DNA of 64,000 nucleotides, taken from Jatrophihabitans sp035642535 (GTDB lineage: Bacteria; Actinomycetota; Actinomycetes; Mycobacteriales; Jatrophihabitantaceae). This document shows, one piece after another, positions 53,356 through 61,083 of this stretch; within the stretch, counting starts at the first letter, position 1; each line of letters begins with the position of its first letter. The position numbers were made by a program, and so were the translations under genes. A model generated the notes under the pieces. It saw only the letters and a list, made by a program, of their open reading frames with translations, made no database searches and had not been told where the DNA came from. The stretch covers positions 62,001 to 126,000 of the forward strand of contig DASQSE010000153.1 of NCBI GenBank assembly GCA_035642535.1, read 5' to 3'.

Positions 53356-53830
53356 CGTCTTGCTGCGCCGCGGGCTCGGTTGGGCGCTGCGGCTGCTGAC
53401 GGCGGCAGCGCTGGCAGTCGACGCGTGGGTGCACGCCGACCTCGTACAGCGCTACGCACTGAACCAGTCGGGTGGGCTGAGCCAGGGGGACCTGTTCAAG
53501 ATCGAGGCCGGCGTCGCGTCCTTCGCGGCACTGCTGATCCTGCTCAGTGCGCGGCGGTTGGTGTGGGCACTCGTCTTCCTGGTCGCCGCGTCCGCACTCG
53601 CCGCCGTGCTCGTCAACGCAAACTACGACATCGGCGCCATCGGCCCGGTTCCGGACATGTACGAACCGCTGTGGTACCCGAAGAAGGAGGCCACCGCGGT
53701 CGCGGAGGCGGTCGCCGCCGGCCTGGCCCTGGTGGGATTCGTAGCCGCGACCTGGTTGCGGGTGCCAGGCCGTGCCGATGCGCCGGCCAGCCGCAGTCTG
53801 GTCGACCGCTTCGCGAGCGTCGGCCGGTGA
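53345..53830 (+). CDS. small integral membrane protein
   Basis: 161 aa from ATG 53345, which lies inside the end of the lipoprotein gene (11-base overlap in another frame). Four hydrophobic segments: about 10-26 (GWALRLLTAAALAVDAWV), 52-68, 72-92 (LVWALVFLVAASALAAVLV) and 116-138 (AVAEAVAAGLALVGFVAA). The extracytoplasmic loop IGAIGPVPDMYEPLWYPKKE is distinctive. I do not recognise the family; it is likely a partner of the lipoprotein in the ECF operon. Confidence 0.82.
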   Translation: MATDVLLRRGLGWALRLLTAAALAVDAWVHADLVQRYALNQSGGLSQGDLFKIEAGVASFAALLILLSARRLVWALVFLVAASALAAVLVNANYDIGAIGPVPDMYEPLWYPKKEATAVAEAVAAGLALVGFVAATWLRVPGRADAPASRSLVDRFASVGR

Positions 53831-53857
53831 GGTGATCGTCAGGGCCGAAGCAAGCCG

Positions 53858-54162
53858 GCGATACAAGGGCAGGTCCTCGGCGACTTCGACCCGCTCGACT
53901 ACGCCGGCTTGATCGTCTACAACGCCGGCACCGGCCGGGTCCTCACCACGACGGTGGCGGACGGCGACGGCACCTATCGGATCGAAGGGTTGCCGGTCGC
54001 CCGCATCAAGGCCGAGGCGGTCAAGGACGGCTGGTACCCGTCATGGGCCAACGGACAGACGTCGCAGGCGACCGCGGACGTCTTCACGTTGACGCCCTGC
54101 ACAACCCTCAACAAGGGTGGGACCCGCTGGTGCTGTATCTGGACCTTTCACCCATGTCGTGA
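53858..54162 (+). pseudogene. decayed carboxypeptidase-regulatory-like domain fragment
   Basis: A frame without a usable start begins after the membrane-protein stop and reads AIQGQVLGDFDPLDYAGLIV, then GTYRIEGLPVARIKAEAV and GWYPSWANGQ, matching the pattern of carboxypeptidase-D regulatory-like surface domains that bind or present extracellular ligands. Around 54115 the frame must shift by one to read the plausible end DPLVLYLDLSPMS and a TGA at 54160-54162. The lack of a start, and the shift, indicate a remnant. This accounts for most of the 422-base gap 53831-54252. Confidence 0.5.
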
Positions 54163-54252
54163 TCGGCGCTGGCCGTCACCGGGATCTAGGTCTCGACGGG
54201 GCCGCTGCGGACGTGCTTTAGTCGCAGCACCTGCCGCAAGAAGGGTCAGCCG

Positions 54253-56040
54253 GTGACCCTGTCGCGACGCGGATTCCTGGAAGGTGCGCTCGGCGCTGCG
54301 GTGCTGGTCGGGCTGGATGCGCTCCCCGCACGGCGCGCGTTCGCACTGCCCAGCCCGTCGCCGGGTGGGACGACGCTCGACGAGACGGTCGTGCGCGGCC
54401 CCGCCGGTGCCGGAGGATACGTGCAGCTGGTCTCCGGACCGGGCGAGCCGTATCTCCTGCGCGGTGAACTCGCCGGCGCGGCCGCGCACCGGCGCTCCGC
54501 GGGCCGGGTGCTGGCGTGCTTCGAGCAACTCACCGACGTGCACGTCATGGATGTGCAGTCTCCGGCGCGCTTCGAGTTCTTCGATCCGTATGGCGGTATC
54601 CCGGGGCTGTCCGACTTCCGGAGCGCCTACCGACCGCAGGAGTTGCTCAGCGCCCAGGTCGGCGACGCGATGGTGCGGCAGCTGCGGCAGATCCATCGCG
54701 GACCCTCCACGGGGCGTCCGGTGCAGTTCGCGGTGATCACCGGCGACAACACCGACAACTGCCAGTTCAACGAGCTGCGCTGGTACATCGACCTGCTCGA
54801 CGGCGCGACGGTGCGGCCCGACTCCGGCGACCCGACGCGGTACGAGGGCGTGATGGACGACGTCGCCCCGGACCCGTACTTCTGGCACCCGGAGAGCGGC
54901 TTCGGCGACCCGAACACGAAGTTCGGCTTCCCGACCGTCCCCGGCCTGCTGGACGCCGCGCGGGCACCGTTCCGGGCCGCGGGTGTCGGCGTTCCGTGGT
55001 ACGCGGCATACGGGAACCACGACGGCCTCGTGCAGGGCAACGTGCCGCGCACGCCGCTGCTCCAACAACTGGCGACCGGCCCGCTGAAGCTGACCGGCCT
55101 GCCTCCGTCCATCCTCTCGGCGCCGCTCACCACCCAGGTCCAGTTCATCGTCGGCCTCCTGCAGCAGAATCAGGACGCGATCACCCTCGAACTCTCCGCC
55201 GGCAGTCGTCGCATCGTCACGGCCGACCTCGACCGACGGATCGTCGACCGGCCGACGACGGTGACCGAGCACTTCAACACCACCGGCACACCGGTCGGGC
55301 ACGGGTTCACCGCCGCCAACGTCAGCGCCGGCACGGCGTACTACACCTTCGACGTCGGTCGCGTCCGCGGCGTCGTGCTGGACACCGTGGTCAGCGCGGG
55401 CGGGCCGGACGGATCTCTGGACCCTGCTCAATTCGCGTGGCTGGAGAGTCAGCTGCAGGCAGCGAGCACGCGCTGGATCGACCCGAGCGGCAACGTCGTG
55501 CAGCGCCGCGGCCGGGCCGACAAGTACGTCGTGATCTTCAGTCACCACACCGTCGGCACCATGACCAACGTGCCGGCCGGCAGTGACCGGATCGGCGGCG
55601 ACACGGTGGCCGCGCTGCTGCTGCGCTACCCGAACGTGATCTTGTGGGTGAACGGGCACACGCACCGCAACCAGGTCATCTCGCACGCGCGGCCGAGCGG
55701 CGAGCCCGTGGCGGGCGGCTTCTGGGAGCTCAACACGGCCGCGCACATCGACTGGCCGGAGCAGTCGCGGATCGTCGAGATCGTGGACAACCTCGATGGC
55801 AGTCTCTCGATCTTCGGGACGATCGTCGACCACGCAGGCCCGCTGAGCTTCGGCGGCACGCTCTCGAACACCGTGTCGCTCGCCGCGCTGTCTCGCGAGT
55901 TGGCCGCGAACGACTGGCAGGAGCGCACCGACGCCCGCCGGGGCAGCATCGAGGATCGCAACGTCGAGCTGCTGGTGCCGGCACCCTTCCCGGTGTGTGG
56001 CCCGTCGGCCCAGCGGGAGCGGGTGCTCGCGACAGCTTGA
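54253..56040 (+). CDS. Tat-exported metallophosphoesterase (TIGR03767-like)
   Basis: 595 aa from GTG 54253. Twin-arginine signal (LSRRGFLEGALGAAV). Calcineurin-type metal motifs in order: LTDVHVMD, VITGDNTDN, AYGNHDGL, then FSHHTVG and NGHTHRN. The size, with a long insertion between motifs, fits actinobacterial metallophosphoesterases of the TIGR03767 type. It would hydrolyse phosphoesters outside the membrane; substrate unknown. It converges on the Fic gene with a 26-base gap, and sits downstream of the ECF operon without being clearly part of it. Confidence 0.9.
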   Translation: MTLSRRGFLEGALGAAVLVGLDALPARRAFALPSPSPGGTTLDETVVRGPAGAGGYVQLVSGPGEPYLLRGELAGAAAHRRSAGRVLACFEQLTDVHVMDVQSPARFEFFDPYGGIPGLSDFRSAYRPQELLSAQVGDAMVRQLRQIHRGPSTGRPVQFAVITGDNTDNCQFNELRWYIDLLDGATVRPDSGDPTRYEGVMDDVAPDPYFWHPESGFGDPNTKFGFPTVPGLLDAARAPFRAAGVGVPWYAAYGNHDGLVQGNVPRTPLLQQLATGPLKLTGLPPSILSAPLTTQVQFIVGLLQQNQDAITLELSAGSRRIVTADLDRRIVDRPTTVTEHFNTTGTPVGHGFTAANVSAGTAYYTFDVGRVRGVVLDTVVSAGGPDGSLDPAQFAWLESQLQAASTRWIDPSGNVVQRRGRADKYVVIFSHHTVGTMTNVPAGSDRIGGDTVAALLLRYPNVILWVNGHTHRNQVISHARPSGEPVAGGFWELNTAAHIDWPEQSRIVEIVDNLDGSLSIFGTIVDHAGPLSFGGTLSNTVSLAALSRELAANDWQERTDARRGSIEDRNVELLVPAPFPVCGPSAQRERVLATA

Positions 56041-56066
56041 GCAACTGCGGCGTGTCGCGCTCCACG

Positions 56067-57353
56067 TCAGTGGGATCGTCGCTTGGCTCGGCGATGAGGG
56101 ACGCGGCGCGCCGGTTCGCTGACGCGGGTGTTTGCTGCTGGACTGGCGAGCTGGCGTTCCAGGTCGGCGAAGGCGTCGACGATCTCGGCGGCCTCGAACG
56201 CACGGTTTCGTCGCCCCACCGTGACCTGGGTCAGGACACCGCCGTCGACGAGTCTGGCGATGGCCTGATTGGTCTGCGGGAAGCTGCGTCCGATCAGCTC
56301 GGATGCGCTGTTGACAGAGACGACGGGCGCGCCGAGCAGCGTGCGCAAGAGTAGGTCCGTCGCGGATCGCGCGCGCACCCGCCCGACGCGAGCGCGCCAA
56401 TCCTGTTCGATGGCCTGCGCGCGCGTCTCGAACGAGGCCGCGTCATCGACCGCCCGGCGGCATGCCGCTGCGAAGCGGCCCACCCAAAGGTTGAGTCCGC
56501 CCTGCGCCGCACGCGATGTGGCGGCACCCCGGTATCTGGTTGCTGCCAGCCCTGCGACGTAGTCCCGTGCCCATGTCGCGAGGATGAGCGAGACCGGCGG
56601 CTGCACTCGCACTGCGAAGCCGCGACGACGCAACACGAGATGGATCAGCGCCCGGCCGGTTCGCCCGTTGCCGTCGACGAACGGGTGGATGGTCTCGAAC
56701 TGCGCATGGGCGATGGCGGCCTGCGCGACAGCGGGTAAGTCGTCACCACTGCAGAATGCGCAGAGGTCGTGGAGCAGCCGTTCGACGTGCTCGGGTGGCG
56801 GGGGGACGAAGTCTGCCGAGCAGGGGTTGTAGTCGCTTCCGCCGATCCAGTTCTGCTCGGTCCGGATCGTGCCGGCGTGCGCCTGCAGCCGGGTGCCGGT
56901 CAAGAGTCTCCGATGGAAGGCCAGGAGGTGGTCGACGGTGAGGTCATCGCCGGGCGCGACCTGGTGGATCACCTGCGACATGGCGCCGATGTTCGCAAGC
57001 ACCTCGGTCGCTGTCACGTCGCGAGGCTGTTCTCCGAGTTGCGTCGCCGCCTCGGCGCGCAGCAGGCGGCGCGCCCCGACCTCGAGGCCCTCGATGCGCG
57101 ATGAGGCGACCGACTCCGCACGCAGCAGGATGCGCGCCAGCGCCTCGGTATCGCCGAGCGACAACGCTTGCGTGTCGAATCGCGTGATTGCCGCCTCGGC
57201 GTCGGCGACATCGGCAGCAACCTCGCCCTGCAGGGTGAACGCACGCCCGACGAGCACGTCGGGCACGTACGCTCCGTACTCGCAGGGCCGGCGGTCTCGT
57301 CGCGAAGGCGCGGCCAGATCCGGCTGCCAGCGTCGGCGGATAACCCTTGCCAC
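56067..57353 (-). CDS. Fic-domain protein (AMPylase type, class II-like)
   Basis: 428 aa from GTG 57353, with AGGGGG 5-10 bases upstream. The Fic active-site motif HPFVDGNGRTGR fits HxFx(D/E)GNGRxxR exactly. An N-terminal inhibitory helix with SSRIEG matches the class II motif (S/T)xxxE(G/N), so activity is probably autoinhibited. A winged-helix-like C-terminal region (SVNSASELIGRSFPQTNQAI ... VTVGRRNRAFEAA) is present as in many Fic regulators. No antitoxin gene is adjacent, consistent with intramolecular inhibition. Fic enzymes transfer AMP or related groups to target proteins; targets unknown. Confidence 0.93.
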   Translation of the reverse strand: MARVIRRRWQPDLAAPSRRDRRPCEYGAYVPDVLVGRAFTLQGEVAADVADAEAAITRFDTQALSLGDTEALARILLRAESVASSRIEGLEVGARRLLRAEAATQLGEQPRDVTATEVLANIGAMSQVIHQVAPGDDLTVDHLLAFHRRLLTGTRLQAHAGTIRTEQNWIGGSDYNPCSADFVPPPPEHVERLLHDLCAFCSGDDLPAVAQAAIAHAQFETIHPFVDGNGRTGRALIHLVLRRRGFAVRVQPPVSLILATWARDYVAGLAATRYRGAATSRAAQGGLNLWVGRFAAACRRAVDDAASFETRAQAIEQDWRARVGRVRARSATDLLLRTLLGAPVVSVNSASELIGRSFPQTNQAIARLVDGGVLTQVTVGRRNRAFEAAEIVDAFADLERQLASPAANTRVSEPARRVPHRRAKRRSH

Positions 57354-57375
57354 GTGTCCCCCTTGTTAAGGGTTA
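57341..57375. promoter_or_regulatory. inverted repeat spanning the Fic start
   Basis: TAACCCTT (57341-57348) and AAGGGTTA (57368-57375) are perfect 8-base inverted arms flanking the Fic GTG and its Shine-Dalgarno. On the mRNA strand the upstream CCCTT can pair instead with AAGGG at 57364-57360, which is the ribosome site. A TAGGAT -10-like box lies at 57388-57383, so the arms would sit at the transcript start. Candidate autoregulatory operator or RNA switch. Confidence 0.45.
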
Positions 57376-57680
57376 CGTTACTATCCTAAATAAGGCTCGT
57401 TGGTATTGAGGGTTCGCCGGGCGGCGCTGAGCATGGCCTCGGGCTGCAAGGGGCTGAGCCCGAGGGTGGTGACCGGGCGGCCGGCGCACGTGTTCGGCAC
57501 GGCGCGGGGTTTTAGCCCACGCGGAAGGTGACCCGTTCACCGAGCAGCGCCGCGCCTACCCGCGTCGCGAGACTTGCCAGGAGCGCCCCATGTCCCAGCA
57601 GTGACCGACCCGGACGCCGCCGCGAGCGATACTGCGTGCTCCAGCGCGCGATCTCGGACGATGGAGTGCTACTGGTTTCT
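57376..57680. other. spacer without a recognisable gene
   Basis: About 300 bases upstream of the Fic gene. Short open frames here (for example a minus-strand one ending in GERVTFRVG at 57512) have no recognisable family or ribosome site. Apart from the Fic promoter elements at its left end, I see nothing I can support. Confidence 0.5.
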
Positions 57681-57703
57681 GTGTCCGAGGGGGGACTTGA
57701 ACC
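57681..57703 (-). other. tRNA-Leu-like 3' fragment (candidate attachment site)
   Basis: The minus strand reads GGTTCAAGTCC-CCCC-TCGGACAC: a T-arm (TTCAAGT loop) followed by an acceptor 3' strand CTCGGAC-A, as in actinobacterial tRNA-Leu genes with a GTCCGAG 5' end. The preceding bases (GGGTG) do not complete a good T-stem and no D or anticodon arm is present, so only the 3' end remains. Such fragments are left at one border of elements integrated into tRNA genes. Confidence 0.45.
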
Positions 57704-57806
57704 ACCCGAACACCCCAGCAAAGCCGGGACCTGCAGCCTACAACAGCCGAAATTGCGCGGTTTCGAATGCTACCGAGAGCTACGGAATGTCCTCCTCGTG
57801 CTGGCG

Positions 57807-57824
57807 GGTAGGTCATGACCTACC
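57807..57824. repeat. 18-base perfect palindrome
   Basis: GGTAGGTCATGACCTACC is a perfect 9+9 palindrome in gene-free DNA between the tRNA fragment and the IS256 end (57704-58026). No supported gene starts beside it; a 71-codon frame beginning within it looks non-coding and stops in the IS end. It may be an operator of a lost gene or a recombination site. Confidence 0.6.
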
Positions 57825-58026
57825 GGGTCAACAGGTGGGACGCGGTCCCAGCCGCACACGGGCTGAAGGTCACGATATCCGACTGCTTGGCTAGAGCTGG
57901 CCAGCGACGAGGGCGCGTGCAACTTCGCAACCGCCCGCCGGCGGCCACAACGGCCAACCCACCAGCCGTCACCGAGCGTGACAGCCTTGCCCGCACAACC
58001 ACGTCTTCGGGGGCGGGACTGTGGAT

Positions 58027-58043
58027 CTAACGGTGTTTCCGGC
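58027..58043 (+). repeat. left terminal inverted repeat of IS256-family element
   Basis: CTAACGGTGTTTCCGGC, identical to the reverse complement of 60854-60870. The match stops exactly at both ends, defining the element boundaries. Confidence 0.9.
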
Positions 58044-58084
58044 CCCGACGCGCTGAGGTCTGCCTCGGCGGGGAAGGTGCCGTG

Positions 58085-59148
58085 ATGACCGCGACAGTGA
58101 ACGATGTGGCGAAGAAGAGGGACAGCGAGCAGTCGGCCGAACAGCAGGCGGCGGCCGAGCTGGTGCGCCTGGCCAAAGAGCAGGGTCTGTCGTTGACCGG
58201 CCCGGACGGGCTGCTCAAACAGCTGACCAAAACGGTGCTCGAGACCGCGCTGGGCGAGGAGATGACCGAGCACCTGGGCTATGAGAAACACGACCCGGCT
58301 GGTGCCGGGATGGGCAACGTCCGCAACGGCACGCGCGGTAAGACGGTGCTGACTGAGGCCTCGGGGCATGTGGATATCGAGGTGCCGCGGGATCGGGCCG
58401 GCACGTTCTCACCGCAGATCGTGAAGAAGCGGCAGCGCAGGCTCAATGGTGTCGATGACATCGTGTTGTCGCTGTATGCCAAGGGGCTGACCACCGGGGA
58501 GATCTCCGCGCACTTCGCCGAGATCTATGGCGCCTCGGTCAGCAAGGAGACGATCTCCCGGATCACCGACAAGGTGATCGAGGAGATGACCGAGTGGGCA
58601 ACGCGCCCGCTCGAGGAGATTTACGTGGCGGTGTTCATCGACGCGATCGTGGTCAAGATCCGCGACGGTCAGGTCGCCAACCGCCCGTTTTACGCGGCGA
58701 TCGGGGTCACGCTGGCCGGTGAGCGAGACATCCTCGGGCTGTGGGCCGGCGCCGGTGGTGAGGGTGCGAAGTTCTGGATGGCGGTGCTGACCGACCTGCG
58801 CAACCGTGGCGTCAAGGACGTGTTCTTCGTCGTCTGCGACGGGCTGAAGGGACTGCCGGAGGTGGTCGGCAACGTCTGGCCGCAAGCGATCGTGCAGACC
58901 TGCATCATCCACTTGATCCGCAACACCTTCCGGCTCACCTCCCGCAAGTACTGGGACGAGATCAAGCGCGACATCAAACCCATCTACACGGCGATCAACG
59001 AGGCCGACGCACGGGCGGCGTTCGACGAGCTGGCCGAGAAGTGGGGGCAGCGCTACCCAGCCGTGATCAAGCTGTGGGACAACGCCTGGGCCGAGTTCAT
59101 CCCGTTCCTCGACTACGACGTCGAAATCAGGCGGGTCATCTGCTCAAC
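58085..59148 (+). pseudogene. IS256-family transposase, 5' part
   Basis: From ATG 58085 (GGAAGG a few bases upstream) the frame reads about 355 residues of a mutator-type transposase: GLLKQLTKTVLETALGEEMT, NGTRGKTVLTEASGHVDIEV, catalytic Asp in YVAVFIDAIVVKIRDGQ, second Asp in FFVVCDGLKGLPE, and HLIRNTFRLTSRKYWDEIK. It breaks at EIRRVICST, where family members continue NAIESLN; the rest is found at 60622. The open frame runs on into IS110 DNA to about 59350, which is not native. The third catalytic residue (Glu of NAIES) is lost from this half. Confidence 0.92.
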
Positions 59149-59159
59149 GGATGAAATCG

Positions 59160-60364
59160 TCAAGCGGGAGTTGGTCGTTTCGGCTGCCAGTGGGCTACGA
59201 GGACTTCGTAGGCGTGCTCTGCTCGTTCGACCGCGAGCCTTTCCTCGTTGCGTCGTTGCTTGTCGTTATAGGCCGCGCCAGGCAGGCCGTGGTTCCCGCG
59301 CCGTGACGGTGCGCCGGCGGCGAGCTCGAGCTGACGCCGTTTGTGGGTGACCAGCCCAGGTCTGGCGAAGGCGTAGTCCTGGTCTTTGGTGATCAGGTGC
59401 CAGGCGAGCACGGTCATCTTCCTAGCGGTGGCCACGACGGCCTTCTGAAACCCGCGGCGGGCTTTGACGCGTTGGTAGAACGCGCGCAGCGGTCCCGGCG
59501 CCCGGCTGGCCGACCACGCCGCCTCGACCAGCACGCCACGCACGTGAGCACGACCGGTCTTGCTGATCCGACCGTGCACCGGGGCGGAGTTGCCGGACTG
59601 GCGCAGCCGCGGGTTGAGCCCGACATAGGCCACCAGCTTGTCGGGGTCGTCGAAGCGGGTGAAGTCGCCGACGGCGGCCACGATGGAGATTCCGGCGATC
59701 GCGTCGATGCCCGGGATCGTCATCAACCGAGCCACCATTGGATCGGCGAGCGCTTCGACGGCGAGTTCCTTGTCCACGATCGCCAGCTCAGTGCCGTGGA
59801 AGTCGAGCTGACGCAGCAGCCCGGACACTGTCGAACGTTCGTCGACGGGCAGCTCCTGGCGGGACAGCCAGTGTCGGCCTGTCCGCCCGAACAGGTCCGA
59901 CACGGGAGGGGTCGGAGCGAGGTTGCGGGCCAGGATCGCGTGCACCTGGTTCTTGATCCGCGTGCGCTGACGCACCACGTGGGCGCGACGGGTCACCTGT
60001 CGGCGCAGCGCCCAGGTGCGCTCGTCGGGAAGCCAGACCGGCGGCAGGAAGTCCGCCGCGAGCAGCTGCGCCAGGATCCGAGCATCGACCTTGTCGGTCT
60101 TCACCTTCGCCTCGGCGATCGCCCGCGTCTTGGACGGGTTCGACACCACCACCCGGGCGACCAGCGGCGTGAGCAGGTTCGCGATCGCATCACTGTTGCC
60201 GGTGGCCTCCAACGCCACTTCGTCATCGGGCCGCAGCCCGACCGCCCAGGACCGCAGCGCCTCCGGCGTGACACCGATCTTGCCTTCGTCGCGGACCAAG
60301 CCGTCATCGACACCGCCAGTTGCGCGACCTCCCGGTGCACGTCCATGCCGATGAACCTGACCAT
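59160..60364 (-). pseudogene. IS110-family DEDD transposase, frameshifted
   Basis: ATG 60364 starts MVRFIGMDVHREVAQLAV, the DEDD_Tnp N terminus with its first Asp. At about 60310 one base is missing (GCGGTGTCGATGAC where GTGGTC is expected), so the rest lies in the neighbouring frame: DDGLVRDEGKIGVTPEALRS, Glu in VALEATGNSD, Asp residues in KTDKVDARIL, and the Transposase_20 C-terminal domain with the serine-recombinase-like SGNSAPVHGRISKTGRAH. IS110 transposases with bridge RNA catalyse insertion. The frameshift, if not a sequencing error, inactivates the element. Confidence 0.88.
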
Positions 60365-60620
60365 CGCGTGATCCCTTCGTCGGTCGACGGATGGGGAACC
60401 GCTGGGACGGAACGACACCTACGGATACGCGCTCGCAGCGCAGCCGGACCAGTCGCAGGGGCGGCCAACTACTAACACGGGCTCGCAGCCCACTGAGCAA
60501 GAACGGCCTGCCCATACGTGTTCCCCGAAGGCCCCTGTTCCGGACGGTCGCACCGTATGCCCAACGCCAGACGCCGAGCCAGCAGAACAACACGCGGGCC
60601 TCCGCGTCGTTTCATACCGG
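60365..60620 (-). ncRNA. candidate bridge RNA leader of the IS110-family element
   Basis: About 256 untranslated bases lie between the element's left end and the transposase ATG. In IS110-group elements this stretch encodes the bridge RNA that pairs with donor and target DNA. Two small hairpins with identical CGC triloops are visible: GCGCT-CGC-AGCGC (60429-60441) and GGGCT-CGC-AGCCC (60479-60491). I cannot fold the whole segment by hand, and no promoter is evident, so the call rests on position and family knowledge. Confidence 0.5.
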
Positions 60621-60621
60621 G

Positions 60622-60845
60622 TACCAACGCGATCGAGAGCTTGAACGCCCGCTATCGGCGGGCCGTCAAGGCCCGCGCCCACTTCCCGTCCGAACAGGCC
60701 CCGGGCTCAAGTGCCTCGACCTGGTCACCCGATCACCGGACCCGACCGGCACGGGCGGGCACGATGGGCAATGCGGTGCAAGCCAGCGCTCAACGCGTTC
60801 GCGATCACCTTCGGCGACCGCTTCCCGGCAGCCGAAACCTACTAA
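60622..60845 (+). pseudogene. IS256-family transposase, 3' part
   Basis: Continues the transposase broken at 59148: TNAIESLNARYRRAVKARAH and FPSEQA in frame, then the frame degenerates (near 60697 and 60760) although CLDLVTRSPDPTGTG and NAFAITFGDRFPAAETY can still be read in other frames up to the TAA at 60843-60845. The Glu in NAIES is the expected third catalytic residue. At least two indels besides the IS110 insertion show the gene has decayed. Confidence 0.85.
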
Positions 60846-60853
60846 TGGAGACC

Positions 60854-60870
60854 GCCGGAAACACCGTTAG
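60854..60870 (-). repeat. right terminal inverted repeat of IS256-family element
   Basis: GCCGGAAACACCGTTAG, the exact complement of 58027-58043, eight bases after the transposase stop. The following 213 bases (60871-61083) have no recognisable feature. Confidence 0.9.
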
Positions 60871-61083
60871 CGAGATAGACCCTCGGGGGCGGGGACGACG
60901 CGCATTACTGCACTCCGATCGCCGATTCGGCGCGCATGTCTGACCGTCGGGGCGGAGGTGCTTTGTTGTTATGGCGCGCGTTCCGAACCCAATGACGATG
61001 TCCGTGCGGGATCTTGGTTGCGATCGAGACCTCTTACGCGCGCCATGCCTAGACATCAACGATGGTTGAAGTTCTAGCATCGG

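Larger units (their letters stand above)
59149..60620 (-). mobile_element. IS110-family insertion sequence inside the IS256 transposase
   Basis: The 1.47 kb separating the halves of the IS256 transposase contains an IS110-family transposase on the minus strand preceded by a long untranslated leader and followed by almost nothing, the normal IS110 layout. Imperfect subterminal repeats, ATGAAATCGTC (59151-59161) and the complement of CGTCGTTTCAT (60605-60615), mark the two ends. Exact boundaries are uncertain by several bases because IS110 elements lack clear terminal repeats and target duplications. Confidence 0.8.
58027..60870 (+). mobile_element. IS256-family element, interrupted by an IS110-family element
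   Basis: Bounded by perfect 17-base terminal inverted repeats CTAACGGTGTTTCCGGC (58027-58043) and its complement (60854-60870). Inside are the two halves of a mutator-type transposase (58085-59148 and 60622-60845) separated by an IS110-family insertion. The bases flanking the ends (GTGGAT left, CGAGAT right) show no convincing 8-9 bp target duplication, suggesting an old insertion or rearranged ends. The element cannot self-transpose. Confidence 0.88.

Noticed and set aside
57651..57703. A complete tRNA using CTCGGAC (57652-57658 area) and GTCCGAG (57683-57689) as the acceptor stem
   Set aside because: The two arms are in the wrong order for a tRNA on the strand carrying the T-arm, only about 23 bases apart, with no D or anticodon arm.
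57556..57894. Several short frames with GGLEPPEH or GDLNHPN-like peptides
   Set aside because: These peptides arise from translating the complement of a tRNA T-arm and are a familiar annotation artefact, not proteins.
57815..58030. 71-codon frame starting in the 18-base palindrome
   Set aside because: No ribosome site, Arg-rich random-looking translation, and its stop lies inside the IS256 terminal repeat.
58019..60880. Target-site duplication around the IS256-family element
   Set aside because: Flanking bases on the two sides do not match over 8-9 positions, despite perfect inverted repeats.
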